From NCBI GenBank assembly GCA_964616395.1, contig CAZTUT010000003.1, positions 1 to 51,371 on the forward strand: a stretch of DNA of 51,371 nt. Direction: 5' to 3'. Each line of letters starts with the position of its first letter. The first letter of the stretch is position 1. This DNA is from JALHMQ01 sp964616395 (GTDB taxonomy: Bacteria; Pseudomonadota; Gammaproteobacteria; Burkholderiales; Burkholderiaceae_F). Shown here piece by piece: positions 33,364 to 42,501 of the stretch. Made by a program: the position numbers and the translations under genes. The notes below the pieces were generated by a model. The model had not been told where the DNA came from and did no database searches. It saw only the letters and a program-made list of their open reading frames with translations.

Positions 33364-33954
33364 TCAGTCGATCCGGCAGGCCTCGTCGAACGACAGTCGC
33401 GGGCTGCGAGGAAAGAGCTTGCTCGCATCGCCATAGCCAAGATTGCACAGGAAATTCGAGCGAACCGACGTATCCGCGAAGAACTCGGCGTCGACCCGGG
33501 CGTTGTCGAAGCCGGACATCGGCCCGCAGTCCAGCCCGATCGAGCGCGCCGCCAGCATCAGGTAAGCACCCTGCAACGACCCGTTGAGCAGCGCCGCCCG
33601 GGCGCTGAACTCCGGCTTGCCAACGAACCACGACCGCGCGTCCGCATGGGGAAACAGCTGCGGCAGCTTCTCGTAGAACGCCATGTCGTGGCCGATGATG
33701 GCCGTGACCGGCGCGCTCATCGTCTTGTCGACGTTGCCGGGCGCAAGCGCCGGCCGCAGCCGCTCCTTGGCCTCCGGGCTGCGTACGAACACAATGCGGG
33801 CCGGCGAGCAGTTGGCGCTGGTCGGCGCCATTTTCATCAGGTCGTACAACGCGTGAAGCTGCGCATCGGAGACGGCACGCGGCAACCAGCCGTTATGGGT
33901 GCGCGCGGCGTTGAAAAGCTGGTCGAGGGCGGCGGAGTCGAGGGGTGCTGTCAT
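33364..33954 (-). CDS. rutE: RutE-type nitroreductase (malonic semialdehyde reductase-like)
   Basis: 196 residues, the length of RutE, matching it along the chain: RTHNGWLPRAVSD, MKMAPTSANCSPARIVFVRS, FPHADARSWF, GLDCGPMSGFD, FLCNLGYGDASKLFPRSPRL. RutE is an FMN-dependent oxidoreductase that reduces malonic semialdehyde in pyrimidine-ring degradation. No other rut gene lies nearby, so here it may act as a stand-alone detoxifying reductase. It lacks close partners on the same strand; galE is divergent. Confidence 0.9.
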   Translation of the reverse strand: MTAPLDSAALDQLFNAARTHNGWLPRAVSDAQLHALYDLMKMAPTSANCSPARIVFVRSPEAKERLRPALAPGNVDKTMSAPVTAIIGHDMAFYEKLPQLFPHADARSWFVGKPEFSARAALLNGSLQGAYLMLAARSIGLDCGPMSGFDNARVDAEFFADTSVRSNFLCNLGYGDASKLFPRSPRLSFDEACRID

Positions 33955-34082
33955 CGGAGCGGAGAAGATCGGTCAGAGAAATAGAGCGGTCGATTGTAGT
34001 GAGCAAGCCGGTAACATCAGATCAGCGCCTGAAATCCGCGCATCAATCCTGACTGCCATTGGCCCGCAGGGCCGACGCTTCG

Positions 34083-35141
34083 ATGTCTTCTCAGTCCCCG
34101 ACGGTTTCGCCAGACAGCACGGCATCGGCCGGTACCGTGCTCGTCACCGGCGCAGCCGGCTACATCGGCACGCATACGCTGGTGGAACTGCTTGCAGCAG
34201 GCTACGACGCCGTCTGTGTCGACAACTTCTGTAACAGTTCGCCCACGGCGATCGAGCGCGTGCAGGAAATCAGCGGCCGCAAGGCCGTATTCGAGCAGCT
34301 CGATGTCCGCGACGGCGCAGCACTCGACCGGCTGCTGACCCGGCACCCGGTCGACAGCGTGATTCACTTCGCTGCGCTCAAGGCGGTGGGCGAGTCGGTC
34401 GCGCAGCCGCTGGCTTACTACGACAACAACGTGGGCGGCACGCTCAGCCTGCTGGGCGCCTGCCGCCGCGCCGGCGTGTCGAAGTTCGTGTTCAGTTCCA
34501 CCGCCACCGTCTACGGAACGCCCGCAAGGCTGCCGCTGACCGAGGACATGCCCATCGCGCCGCTGCATCCGTATGCGACGAGCAAGGTCATGGCCGAGCA
34601 GATGCTGCGCGACCTGTGCGTGGCCGATCCGTCGATGGCTGCGATCTCGCTGCGCTACTTCAACCCGATCGGCGCGCATCCGTCGGGGCTGATCGGCGAA
34701 GACCCGCGCGACATTCCGAACAATCTCTTCCCGTTCATCACGCAGGTGGCCATCGGCAAGCGGCCGCGGCTGGCGATATTCGGTAACGACTGGCCTACGC
34801 CCGACGGCACCGGTGTGCGCGACTACCTGCACGTGGTCGATCTGGCGCGCGGCCACGTGGCGGCGCTGGCGCATGCGGCACGCCGGCCGGGCTTCGATGC
34901 AATCAACCTGGGGACCGGAGAAGGCACCAGCGTGCTGCAACTCGTGGCCGCGTTCGAGCAGGCGACCGGACAGTCGATTCCGCGCGAGGTCGTGGCACGC
35001 CGCCCCGGCGACATCGCCGCATTCTGGGCCGACGCGTCGAAGGCTCGGCGGCTGCTTGGGTGGAAAGCGGAGCTGTCAATCGCGCAGGCTTGCGCCAGCG
35101 GCTGGCACTGGCAGCAGCACAATCCCGACGGCTATCGCTGA
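34083..35141 (+). CDS. galE: UDP-glucose 4-epimerase GalE
   Basis: 352 residues, extended SDR family. NAD-binding GAAGYIG (23-29), DNFCNSSP, catalytic Y164-x3-K168 (HPYATSKVMAEQ) and RYFNPIGAHPSGLIGEDP are all diagnostic of GalE. It interconverts UDP-glucose and UDP-galactose for LPS or capsule sugars. The ATG at 34083 leaves an N-terminal extension of about 18 residues before the Rossmann fold; an earlier in-frame start at 34059 would lengthen it further. Monocistronic as far as can be seen. Confidence 0.95.
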   Translation: MSSQSPTVSPDSTASAGTVLVTGAAGYIGTHTLVELLAAGYDAVCVDNFCNSSPTAIERVQEISGRKAVFEQLDVRDGAALDRLLTRHPVDSVIHFAALKAVGESVAQPLAYYDNNVGGTLSLLGACRRAGVSKFVFSSTATVYGTPARLPLTEDMPIAPLHPYATSKVMAEQMLRDLCVADPSMAAISLRYFNPIGAHPSGLIGEDPRDIPNNLFPFITQVAIGKRPRLAIFGNDWPTPDGTGVRDYLHVVDLARGHVAALAHAARRPGFDAINLGTGEGTSVLQLVAAFEQATGQSIPREVVARRPGDIAAFWADASKARRLLGWKAELSIAQACASGWHWQQHNPDGYR

Positions 35142-35192
35142 CGCCGCATCGGCCGCGGCCAACGCCAGACCGCCGGAAACAGCGGCGCAGGA

Positions 35193-36386
35193 TCAGCGGC
35201 TGATGCCGTTGACCCCGCCGGCGCCGCCGAACAGGTAGTCGAGCTGCGATCCGGCAACCAGCGCACGCAGATCGGCCGTGGTCCCGGTGGTGGCAGCGGT
35301 CCAGGTCGATCCGTCATCGCTGACGAGCACGGTTCCGCCATCGCCGGCGGCAACCAGCCGCGTCGAATAAACGACCCGCCGCAGGGTACGCGGCGTTGGC
35401 GGCGTCTGCGCGGTCCAGCTCGCCAGGTCGGTGCTCGTGATGACCGTGCCGGCATCGCCGACCGCCACGTAACGGTTACTGTAGGCGACCGAACGCAGGT
35501 TGGCCGTGACGCCGGTTGTCCGAACCGTCCAGGTCAGACCGACATCCGACGACGACAACAGCGTGCCGCCGGCACCCACTGCCACCAGCGTGTTGTTGAC
35601 GATCGCCACCGAGTAGAGGTCGACGGTCGTGCCGGAATTCACCGGGTTCCAGGTCACGGCATCCGTACTGCGCAGGATGGTGCCGTTATCGCCAACCGCG
35701 AGAAACGTGGCGAGTCCAGCTACGACACCATTCAAACGCGCGGTCGTGCCACTTGTTCGCGCAGTCCAGGTCTTGGCATCGGTGCTGGTCAGGATGACAC
35801 CACCGTCGCCAACAGCAATGGTCACGCCGAGTGCCGCAGCAGCATTGAGAGCCGTTGTCACGCCCGAGGTGCCCGCGACCCAGGCCGCGCCAATCTTCGA
35901 CTCCCGCGTGTACAGCAGGCCGCCTGCACCGACCGCCACGTAGCCGCCTGTGGCGAGGCTGATTGCGTTGATGTCGCCAGGCAGCGCAGCGCCCAGTGTC
36001 CAGGAGCCACCCGCAAGCCGCGGCACGGCCGCGATCGACGTCGTGGCGGGTCCGGCCGCGCTTCCGTTCTCAGTCGCGTTGATCAGGAAAGAATAGGTGG
36101 TGCCGTTGGTCAAGCCCGTGATCAACTGGGGCGAGGTGGCCGGCTGGGTGATCCGTGCGCTCGGAAAGTCGCGATAGTTGTCGCGCGTGATGCTGGGCGC
36201 GGCCGCACTGAAGACCCAGTAGGTGAGCCCCGGCTTCTGGTCCCAGGTGACAACAACCGATGTATCCCCGGGCTGCACGGTGAAGCCCGTCGGGACGCCC
36301 TGCGGCGCATTGTCCTCGTTGCCGCCGCATGAAAGCAGCAGGGTTGCCGCGGCGATGACGACAGCGCCTCTCAGAAACATGCGCAC
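35193..36386 (-). CDS. Lipoprotein with fibronectin-like domain and Ycf48/BNR-type beta-propeller
   Basis: About 397 residues. Lipoprotein signal (lipobox LLLSC), a fibronectin type III-like domain (about 30-120, with VPTGFTVQPGDTSVVVTWDQ and the LTNGTTYSFLI edge), then six or seven repeats of about 41 residues built as AVGxxGTIxxSxDxxTWTxxxSGTTxxL. These are typical propeller blades of the BNR/Ycf48 kind. An outer-membrane or surface adhesive or scaffold role is plausible but not shown. GAGAGG lies 8 bases before a GTG at 36386; an ATG two codons later (36380) has worse spacing. It ends 51 bases from galE, convergent. Confidence 0.82.
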   Translation of the reverse strand: MRMFLRGAVVIAAATLLLSCGGNEDNAPQGVPTGFTVQPGDTSVVVTWDQKPGLTYWVFSAAAPSITRDNYRDFPSARITQPATSPQLITGLTNGTTYSFLINATENGSAAGPATTSIAAVPRLAGGSWTLGAALPGDINAISLATGGYVAVGAGGLLYTRESKIGAAWVAGTSGVTTALNAAAALGVTIAVGDGGVILTSTDAKTWTARTSGTTARLNGVVAGLATFLAVGDNGTILRSTDAVTWNPVNSGTTVDLYSVAIVNNTLVAVGAGGTLLSSSDVGLTWTVRTTGVTANLRSVAYSNRYVAVGDAGTVITSTDLASWTAQTPPTPRTLRRVVYSTRLVAAGDGGTVLVSDDGSTWTAATTGTTADLRALVAGSQLDYLFGGAGGVNGISR

Positions 36387-36472
36387 CGGAAATTCCTCTC
36401 TGGATCGCTGCAAAGACAAGACGACACGACTGGCTGGCGGCGCAGCTTTCCCGCTCGATGCCGACATGACGC

Positions 36473-36546
36473 TGGAGCGGGTGATGGGAATCGAACCCAC
36501 GTATGCAGCTTGGGAAGCTGCCGTTCTACCATTGAACTACACCCGC
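36473..36546 (-). tRNA. tRNA-Gly(CCC)
   Basis: On the minus strand: acceptor GCGGGTG paired with CACCCGC, D-arm GTTCAATGGTAGAAC, anticodon stem-loop GCAGCTTCCCAAGCTGC with anticodon CCC, T-arm GTGGGTTCGATTCCCAT, discriminator T and encoded CCA. All stems pair. Confidence 0.95.
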
Positions 36547-36811
36547 CTCGCAATCGAGTTTAACTCAGCCGCCTCGCTCGACCGGCCATCGTTGAGAGCA
36601 AGCCGCGCACCAAGACCGCGGGGGCAGTACGCCTGATACCGCCCGCCTCGCGGCATGCCCGGCGGCGCGCCAGCGATACCCGCCTGCGAGGTGATCGCCC
36701 CTTGGGGGGGCTGATCGCTGACGGACGCGGCGGTATGCTCAACCGCTCTGTCCCCACTGTTTTCGCGGCACCCGTGTCCTTCCATCGCAATCGTTTTTGT
36801 TGGGCAGCCTG

Positions 36812-38317
36812 ATGCCTTGCATGGCTGCTCGCTGGCTGACCTGGATCGTGCTGTTCGCGAGCTGCCTGTGCGCGGCCTCAGCGGCGGCGGCACGCGGCAT
36901 GGCGCAGGTCGATGCGCTGCTCGCCGTGAATCCGGGAAAGACCGGCGTCTACGTTCTCGATGAACCGCAGGAAGCCCTGCTCGCACGGGCCTGGCTGGTT
37001 GAGCAGGCCGAGCACTCGATCGAGGTCCAGTACTTCATCTGGAGTACCGACAACATCGGCATCCTGGCGGCAGAGGCGCTGCTGCGCGCGGCGGATCGCG
37101 GCGTCCGCGTGCGCGTGCTGGTCGATGACCTGATGATCGACGCGCCCGACAAGTCCCTGCTGGCGCTGGCCAAGCATCCTGCGGTCGACATCCGCATCTA
37201 CAACCCCCGGACCTCGGTCGGCGTGCCGCTGCTGACCCGCGCACTCAATGTGCTGACCGACTTTCGCGCGGTCAACCAGCGGATGCACGACAAGACGCTG
37301 ATCGTCGACGGCAAGGTCGGCATCACCGGCGGGCGCAACATGGCTACCGAGTACTTCGACTACAACCAGCGTTACAACTTTCGCGATCGTGACGTGGTGC
37401 TGCTCGGCGGCGCGGTGCAGGCGATGGGGTCGAACTTCGAGGCGTTCTGGGCCAGCCCGTTGGCCGCCCGGGTGGAAGACCTGTATGACGGCGTCGGCCT
37501 GATGCAGAAGAACGTCAAGGTTTCCGACGCCGAGGTGCAACAGATCTACCGAGCGCTGGCCGACTATGCGCGTGCGCCGGAGAACTTTGCCCCCGAGGTC
37601 AGGCGTGCCATCGAGGCAACGCCGGGGTCATTTCCGCGTGTGGCGCGCAACATCACGTGGACCCGCGTGGAGTTCATCCACGACAAGCCAGGCAAGAACG
37701 ATGGCGCCGCTGGCCTCGGCGGTGGCGGCGACAGTACCGCCGCCCTTGCGCGCCTGGTCGGTGCCGCGCAGCGCGACGTCGTGATCCAGACGCCGTATCT
37801 GGTGCTCTCGGATCGCGCGCTGGATCTGTTTCGCAGCCTCCGCGCGCGCGGCGTCCGCGTGCGGATCAGCACCAACTCGCTGGCCTCCACCGACAACCTG
37901 CCGGCATTCAGCGGCTACCGCCAGCAGCGGCGAAAGCTGCTCGCAATGGGCCTGGAGATCTACGAGTACCGCCCCGATGCGCAGGTACAGCGGCGCATGA
38001 TGCAGCAGCGCGTCGTCACACCGCGCGATCCTCAGCCGATCTTTTCGCTGCATGCCAAGACGGTCGTGATCGACGGAAACATCGTCTGCATCGGTACCTA
38101 TAACCTGGACCCGCGCTCCGAGAACCTGAACACCGAAGTCAGCGCCGTGATCCACGATGCCGGCGTGGCGCAAGCCGTGCAGGCGCTCATCGAAACAGAC
38201 ATGGCGCCTGGCAACAGCTGGAATGTCGCGCGCGATCCGGCCGATCCGATGGTCTCGTACTGGAAAAACGCCGCAGTCCGAGCACTGCAGTGGCTGCCGC
38301 TTCGGCCGCTGCTCTGA
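36812..38317 (+). CDS. ClsC-like cardiolipin synthase/phospholipase D
   Basis: 501 residues: signal or anchor segment (WIVLFASCLCAASAAAA) and two HKD motifs, MHDKTLIVDGKVGITGGRN (about residue 160) and LHAKTVVIDGNIVCIGTYN (about residue 410), with VQYFIWSTDNIG and DDLMIDA near the start. This spacing fits ClsC-type enzymes, which make cardiolipin from phosphatidylglycerol and phosphatidylethanolamine. The usual ClsC partner YmdB was not seen. ATG at 36812 is preferred over an in-frame TTG at 36797. Different subtype from the HKD lipoprotein at 25.8 kb. Confidence 0.88.
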   Translation: MPCMAARWLTWIVLFASCLCAASAAAARGMAQVDALLAVNPGKTGVYVLDEPQEALLARAWLVEQAEHSIEVQYFIWSTDNIGILAAEALLRAADRGVRVRVLVDDLMIDAPDKSLLALAKHPAVDIRIYNPRTSVGVPLLTRALNVLTDFRAVNQRMHDKTLIVDGKVGITGGRNMATEYFDYNQRYNFRDRDVVLLGGAVQAMGSNFEAFWASPLAARVEDLYDGVGLMQKNVKVSDAEVQQIYRALADYARAPENFAPEVRRAIEATPGSFPRVARNITWTRVEFIHDKPGKNDGAAGLGGGGDSTAALARLVGAAQRDVVIQTPYLVLSDRALDLFRSLRARGVRVRISTNSLASTDNLPAFSGYRQQRRKLLAMGLEIYEYRPDAQVQRRMMQQRVVTPRDPQPIFSLHAKTVVIDGNIVCIGTYNLDPRSENLNTEVSAVIHDAGVAQAVQALIETDMAPGNSWNVARDPADPMVSYWKNAAVRALQWLPLRPLL

Positions 38318-38393
38318 CAGGTCGGCGCCCTCGCGGGCAACGCGACAGCCGCTACCATCGCGCCTTCGATTGTGAACGCACGTGCCTGAAACG

Positions 38394-38651
38394 ATGAACG
38401 ACACCCCTGCCACCCGCCCCCTGCTGCCCGACCGTCTCTCGACCGACGCCGCCAGCCCGCACTACAACGCTGCCATCCTCGAGCACGACATCGTGGTGCG
38501 GTTCAATGGTGCCGACCGGCATGACGTCGACGAGTACTGCCTGAGCGAAGGCTGGATCAAGGTAGCCGCCGGCAAGACCCTGGACCGGCGCGGCAAGCCG
38601 CTGCTGATCAAGCTCAAGGGCCACGTCGAGGTGCTGTACCGCGAGGCCTGA
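38394..38651 (+). CDS. DUF3297-family small protein
   Basis: 85 residues, with VVRFNGADRHDVDEYCLSEG, WIKVAAGKTLDRRGKPLLIK and a final HVEVLYREA, the full DUF3297 pattern. The function is unknown; it is soluble and without signal sequence. A GTG at 38382 is also in frame, but the ATG at 38394 gives the usual start. It precedes trmB by only 4 bases and is probably translated from the same mRNA. Confidence 0.88.
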   Translation: MNDTPATRPLLPDRLSTDAASPHYNAAILEHDIVVRFNGADRHDVDEYCLSEGWIKVAAGKTLDRRGKPLLIKLKGHVEVLYREA

Positions 38652-38655
38652 CCCG

Positions 38656-39384
38656 ATGGCCAACGACGACGGCGCCGCGGCCCCGACCGCCGGCGCGGAT
38701 GACCTTCGCCGCCGCCACATCCGCAGCTTTGCGATGCGCCGCGGCCACGTGACCGCGGCACAGAAGCGCGCCTTCGACGAGGTCCTGCCGCGCGTGTCGG
38801 TTCCCTACGCCGCTGCGCCGCTCGACCTGGAGGCCGCCTTCAGCCGGCGCGCGCCGTGCGTGCTGGAGATCGGCTTCGGCATGGGCGACGCCACCGCGCG
38901 CATCGCCGCGAGCCGGCCGGATGTGAACTTCCTGGGCGTGGAGGTATTCGCAGCTGGCGTGGGCGCGCTATGCAAACGCATCGACGAGATGGCGCTCGCC
39001 AATATCCGGATCATCCAGCACGACGCGGTCGAGGTCGTGCGCGACATGCTGGCCGATGCCACGCTGGCCGGCGTGCACATCTACTTTCCTGACCCGTGGC
39101 CGAAGGCGCGTCATCACAAGCGCCGGCTGGTCAACCCGGAGTTCGTTTCGTTGATCGCGCCGCGAATTGCGCCCGGCGGCTACCTGCACTGCGCGACCGA
39201 CTGGGAGCACTATGCGCAGCAGATGCTCGAGGTGCTCGGCGCGCAGCCGCTGCTGGCGAACCTGCATGCCGGTTTCGCGCCGGGTCAGTCCAATCCGCTG
39301 GTCGAGCGGCCCACCACCAAGTTCCACGCGCGCGGCGCGCGGCTCGGACACGGGGTGTGGGATCTGGTGTTCGCGCCGCGCTGA
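38656..39384 (+). CDS. trmB: tRNA (guanine-46-N7)-methyltransferase TrmB
   Basis: 242 residues. SAM-binding motif VLEIGFGMGDATARIA, GVEVFAAGVG, the family hallmark HIYFPDPWPKARHHKRRL with its catalytic aspartate, ATDWEHYAQQM and the C-terminal RPTTKFHARGARLGHGVWDL are all diagnostic of TrmB. It methylates G46 in the variable loop of tRNAs. It lies just after DUF3297 and ends 12 bases from the convergent ATPase gene, with no room for a separate terminator. Confidence 0.97.
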   Translation: MANDDGAAAPTAGADDLRRRHIRSFAMRRGHVTAAQKRAFDEVLPRVSVPYAAAPLDLEAAFSRRAPCVLEIGFGMGDATARIAASRPDVNFLGVEVFAAGVGALCKRIDEMALANIRIIQHDAVEVVRDMLADATLAGVHIYFPDPWPKARHHKRRLVNPEFVSLIAPRIAPGGYLHCATDWEHYAQQMLEVLGAQPLLANLHAGFAPGQSNPLVERPTTKFHARGARLGHGVWDLVFAPR

Positions 39385-39396
39385 GTTCCGGCGGGA

Positions 39397-40923
39397 TCAG
39401 CGCAGCGGTGTATCGGCGGCATCGGCCATCACCGCCCGATCGGCTGCCCAGTCGCGCAGCGCATCGATGCGCTCGGCCATGATCACCGACAGCGGCCGGG
39501 TACGCGTGATCTCGGACGCAATGGCCGCGCTGTCGAGCGGCTTGCCGGCCGCGCGGGTCTCGAACGACGCGCCGATGATGGCCTGCTCGATTTCCGCACC
39601 GGAAAAGCCCTCGGTCTGCGCCGCCAGCGCGGTCACGTCGAACGCAGCCGGATCGAGCCCGCGCTTGCGCAGATGGATCGTGACGATCTGCTCGCGCGCC
39701 GCCTGATTCGGAAAATCGACGAAGAAGATCTCATCGAAGCGGCCCTTGCGGATCAGCTCCGGCGGCAGCAGCGAAATGTCGTTGGCGGTGGCCACGATGA
39801 AGACCGGCCGCTTGCGCTCGGCCAGCCAGGTCAGCAGGCTGCCCAGCACGCGCCGCGACACGCCGCCATCCTGCTCGGAATCCCCGCTACCGGACACGCC
39901 CTTTTCGATCTCGTCGATCCACAGCACACAAGGGGCCATCCCCTCGGCCGCGGCAAAGGCCCGCCGCAGATTGCGCTCGGTCTCGCCGTAGAACTTGTTG
40001 TAAAGCGCGCCGAAGTCCAGCCGCATCAACGGCACGTTCCACTCGCCGGCGATGGCGCGCGCCGTCAGGCTCTTGCCGCCGCCCTGCACGCCCAGCAGCA
40101 CGATGCCGCGCGGCCGGTCAACGGCGCCCTCGTCCATCGCTTCCATGAACGGCTCGCGTCGCAATGCAACCCAGCGCTTCAGATTGGCCAGGCCGCCCAC
40201 GTGCTCGAACCGGACCGTACTGCTCTCGAAGCCCAGCGCATCGGTACCGCCCATCGCCTCATGTTTTGTCTGCTGCACGCGCCGCAGATCAGCCGCGTTG
40301 ATCTCGCCGTCAGCACGCAGCGCCTGCCGGACCAGACGGCGCACGTCGTCGTGCTCCAGGCCGATCAGGTGCAGCACCAGCTGGTCGATGATGGCGCGGT
40401 CGGCGCGGGGCTTGTCGCCGGACTGCGCCCGATACTGCGACGCTTCATCGGACAGGATCGCGCGGATGTCATCCCGCGTGGGCAGATGCGGCCTGAAGTG
40501 CGCGGCCAGCCGCAGCAGTTCGGGCGGCATCTCGTCGAACACCGGACTGATGAACACCAGCGTGCGCGCAGTCCGGAAATGCTCGAGCGCAATCTCGCGT
40601 ACCAGGCGGCTGTTGACCGGGTCTTTCATGCCCGGGTGGGCATCGCACAACACGTAGACGCCGTTTTGCAGCGTCTTGTCGATGTGCTTGAGCGCATCGA
40701 TCAGGTTGTTGGTGTTGTAGATCGCGCCTTCCTCGGTCGAGCTGCGCGCCGGCCGCGTCAGACCATCAACGATGCTCCAGGTGAAAAGCGCCTGCTGCTC
40801 GAGGTTGGTCGCCTTCTGCAGCAGCTTGAGGATGCGCGGCTCTTCATGCGACTCGATCAGGATGATTGGCACCCGCGACCGCAGCAGCGCGCACAGTTCC
40901 CTGATTTCTTCGCTTTCGTTCAT
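39397..40923 (-). CDS. Ycf46-like AAA+ ATPase
   Basis: 508 residues: an N-terminal domain of about 240 residues (MNESEEIRELCALLRSRVPI, then the helical region ending KTKHEAM-like) and a single AAA+ domain with Walker A GVQGGGKS (278-285), Walker B VLWIDEIE (about 333-340), sensor-1 VIATAND-type FIVATAND and the arginine-rich RKGRFDEIFFVDFP. The closest named family is Ycf46 of cyanobacteria and plastids, implicated in inorganic carbon or stress handling; the bacterial role is unknown. It is last in a minus-strand run behind uppP (61-base gap). Confidence 0.9.
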   Translation of the reverse strand: MNESEEIRELCALLRSRVPIILIESHEEPRILKLLQKATNLEQQALFTWSIVDGLTRPARSSTEEGAIYNTNNLIDALKHIDKTLQNGVYVLCDAHPGMKDPVNSRLVREIALEHFRTARTLVFISPVFDEMPPELLRLAAHFRPHLPTRDDIRAILSDEASQYRAQSGDKPRADRAIIDQLVLHLIGLEHDDVRRLVRQALRADGEINAADLRRVQQTKHEAMGGTDALGFESSTVRFEHVGGLANLKRWVALRREPFMEAMDEGAVDRPRGIVLLGVQGGGKSLTARAIAGEWNVPLMRLDFGALYNKFYGETERNLRRAFAAAEGMAPCVLWIDEIEKGVSGSGDSEQDGGVSRRVLGSLLTWLAERKRPVFIVATANDISLLPPELIRKGRFDEIFFVDFPNQAAREQIVTIHLRKRGLDPAAFDVTALAAQTEGFSGAEIEQAIIGASFETRAAGKPLDSAAIASEITRTRPLSVIMAERIDALRDWAADRAVMADAADTPLR

Positions 40924-40984
40924 CGCCTGCCGCCTCCTTCTTGCGCAGCAGCCCGCCGCGGACCTGATCTGCAGCGCAGCCCGA

Positions 40985-41842
40985 TCAGTGCTGCCATGAG
41001 ATCAACCCGGTATACGAGGTCACGAGAATCACGCCACCGAAGACGATCCGGTACCACGCAAAGCCGATGAAATCGTGCGTGGCGATGTAGCGGATCAGCC
41101 AGCGGATGCACACCAGCGCCGAGATGAATGCGAACACCAGACCGACCGCGAACAGCGGCGCATCGCTCCAGCTCAGCGTGTCGCGCTGCTTGTAGACCGA
41201 GTAGGCGCCGGCGCCGATCAGCGTGGGGATCGCCAGGTAGAAGCTGAACTCGGTGGCGGCCTTGCGCGACAGCCCGAACAGCATGCCGCCGATGATGGTG
41301 GCGCCCGAACGGCTGGTGCCGGGAATCAGTGCCGCGCACTGCGCCAGTCCCACCTTGAGTGCATCGAGCGTGCTCATCGCGTCGACCGACTCGACCCGCG
41401 CCTGCCGACCACCCTGCAGATCGCGCTCGCCGTAAAGCCGCTTGTGACGCCGCTCGACCAGCAGGATCACGATGCCGCCGATGATGAATGCGGCCGCCAC
41501 CGGCACGGGATGAAAAAGGTGCTCCTTGATCGCCCGTCCGAACACCAGCGCCAGCAGCACCGCGGGCGTGAAGGCCACCAGCACATTGAGCGTGAAGCGG
41601 CGCGCCGCCGGGTCGGTCGCCAGACCGGTCACCGTACCGAGCAGGCGCTGCCGGTACTCCCAGATCACCGCCACCATCGCGCCGGTCTGGATCGCGACTT
41701 CGAAGGTCTTGGCGTTCTCGCCGGTGAAGTCGAGCAGCGACGCGGCCACGATCAGATGGCCGGTCGATGAGATCGGAAGAAACTCGGTCAGGCCCTCGAC
41801 GATGCCGAGGATCGCCGCTTTCAGATACAGCATCCAGTCCAT
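40985..41842 (-). CDS. uppP: Undecaprenyl-diphosphate phosphatase UppP (BacA)
   Basis: 285-residue polytopic membrane enzyme with both family motifs: GLTEFLPISSTGHLIV near the N-terminus and PGTSRSGATIIGG in the middle (catalytic Glu and Arg). It recycles the lipid carrier undecaprenyl phosphate for peptidoglycan and O-antigen synthesis, and gives bacitracin tolerance. ATG at 41842 is used; MDWMLYLKAAILG is typical. It follows the DUF1439 gene by 7 bases. Confidence 0.96.
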   Translation of the reverse strand: MDWMLYLKAAILGIVEGLTEFLPISSTGHLIVAASLLDFTGENAKTFEVAIQTGAMVAVIWEYRQRLLGTVTGLATDPAARRFTLNVLVAFTPAVLLALVFGRAIKEHLFHPVPVAAAFIIGGIVILLVERRHKRLYGERDLQGGRQARVESVDAMSTLDALKVGLAQCAALIPGTSRSGATIIGGMLFGLSRKAATEFSFYLAIPTLIGAGAYSVYKQRDTLSWSDAPLFAVGLVFAFISALVCIRWLIRYIATHDFIGFAWYRIVFGGVILVTSYTGLISWQH

Positions 41843-41849
41843 GAAGGTC

Positions 41850-42398
41850 TCAGCGGGGTTCGATCCGAACCTCAAGCGCGCCGTAGCCAACCTCGACCGC
41901 GGTCGGACCGTAGGCGACATCAGCCACACGCAATTGTTGCGGGGTGAATTGATAAAGCGGCAGGTCAGGCAGCGCCGCACCCTTCTTGCCAGTCAGGCGG
42001 CCCAGGCCAAAATCGAGCATGCGCGGCAAGCCGATCATTCGTACATCATCGAGCCGCACATCCTTCAGGTCGATGCCGGTCCGCGTCTGATTCAGTTCCG
42101 GGCGGCCAGTCACGATGAAGGCCATGCCAATGCTGGTGCCGAACAGCGAGCCACCCTGGCTATCGGCTGGCACCGCGAGATTCCAGGCCAGTTCGACCCG
42201 ACCCGACACCGGCATGAAGGCCACTTCAGGCCGACGCGTGCCGAGGCCACGCACGATCTCGATCAGGCTGCCCAGATCGACCTCGATCGAGCGCTCAATG
42301 TCCTCGCGCGTCACTGACAGCGTGCGGGGCCCGTGCACGGTCACGCAGCCCGCCGCGGTGGCCAGCAGCAGCGCGGCCAGCAGGGATCTTCTGAGCAT
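41850..42398 (-). CDS. DUF1439-family lipoprotein
   Basis: 182 residues: lipoprotein signal with lipobox TAAGC (cysteine about 17), then one soluble domain (LSVTREDIERSIE, RVELAWNLAVPADS, LPLYQFTPQQLRVADVAYGP). DUF1439 (YceB-like) lipoproteins have a fold related to lipid-binding tunnels; their role is unknown. ATG at 42398 is chosen at the start of the signal peptide. It lies between the MacB-type permease gene (103-base gap) and uppP (7 bases), so it is probably co-expressed with uppP. Confidence 0.85.
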   Translation of the reverse strand: MLRRSLLAALLLATAAGCVTVHGPRTLSVTREDIERSIEVDLGSLIEIVRGLGTRRPEVAFMPVSGRVELAWNLAVPADSQGGSLFGTSIGMAFIVTGRPELNQTRTGIDLKDVRLDDVRMIGLPRMLDFGLGRLTGKKGAALPDLPLYQFTPQQLRVADVAYGPTAVEVGYGALEVRIEPR

Positions 42399-42501
42399 GT
42401 CTGATTCCGTCCTCTCCGCAGGCTTGCCAGCGCGCGCCTGATCTGTGCTGCCGAACATCCGCCGAACGCCGGCCGGACACCGCGCCGATTGCCGATGCCA
42501 G

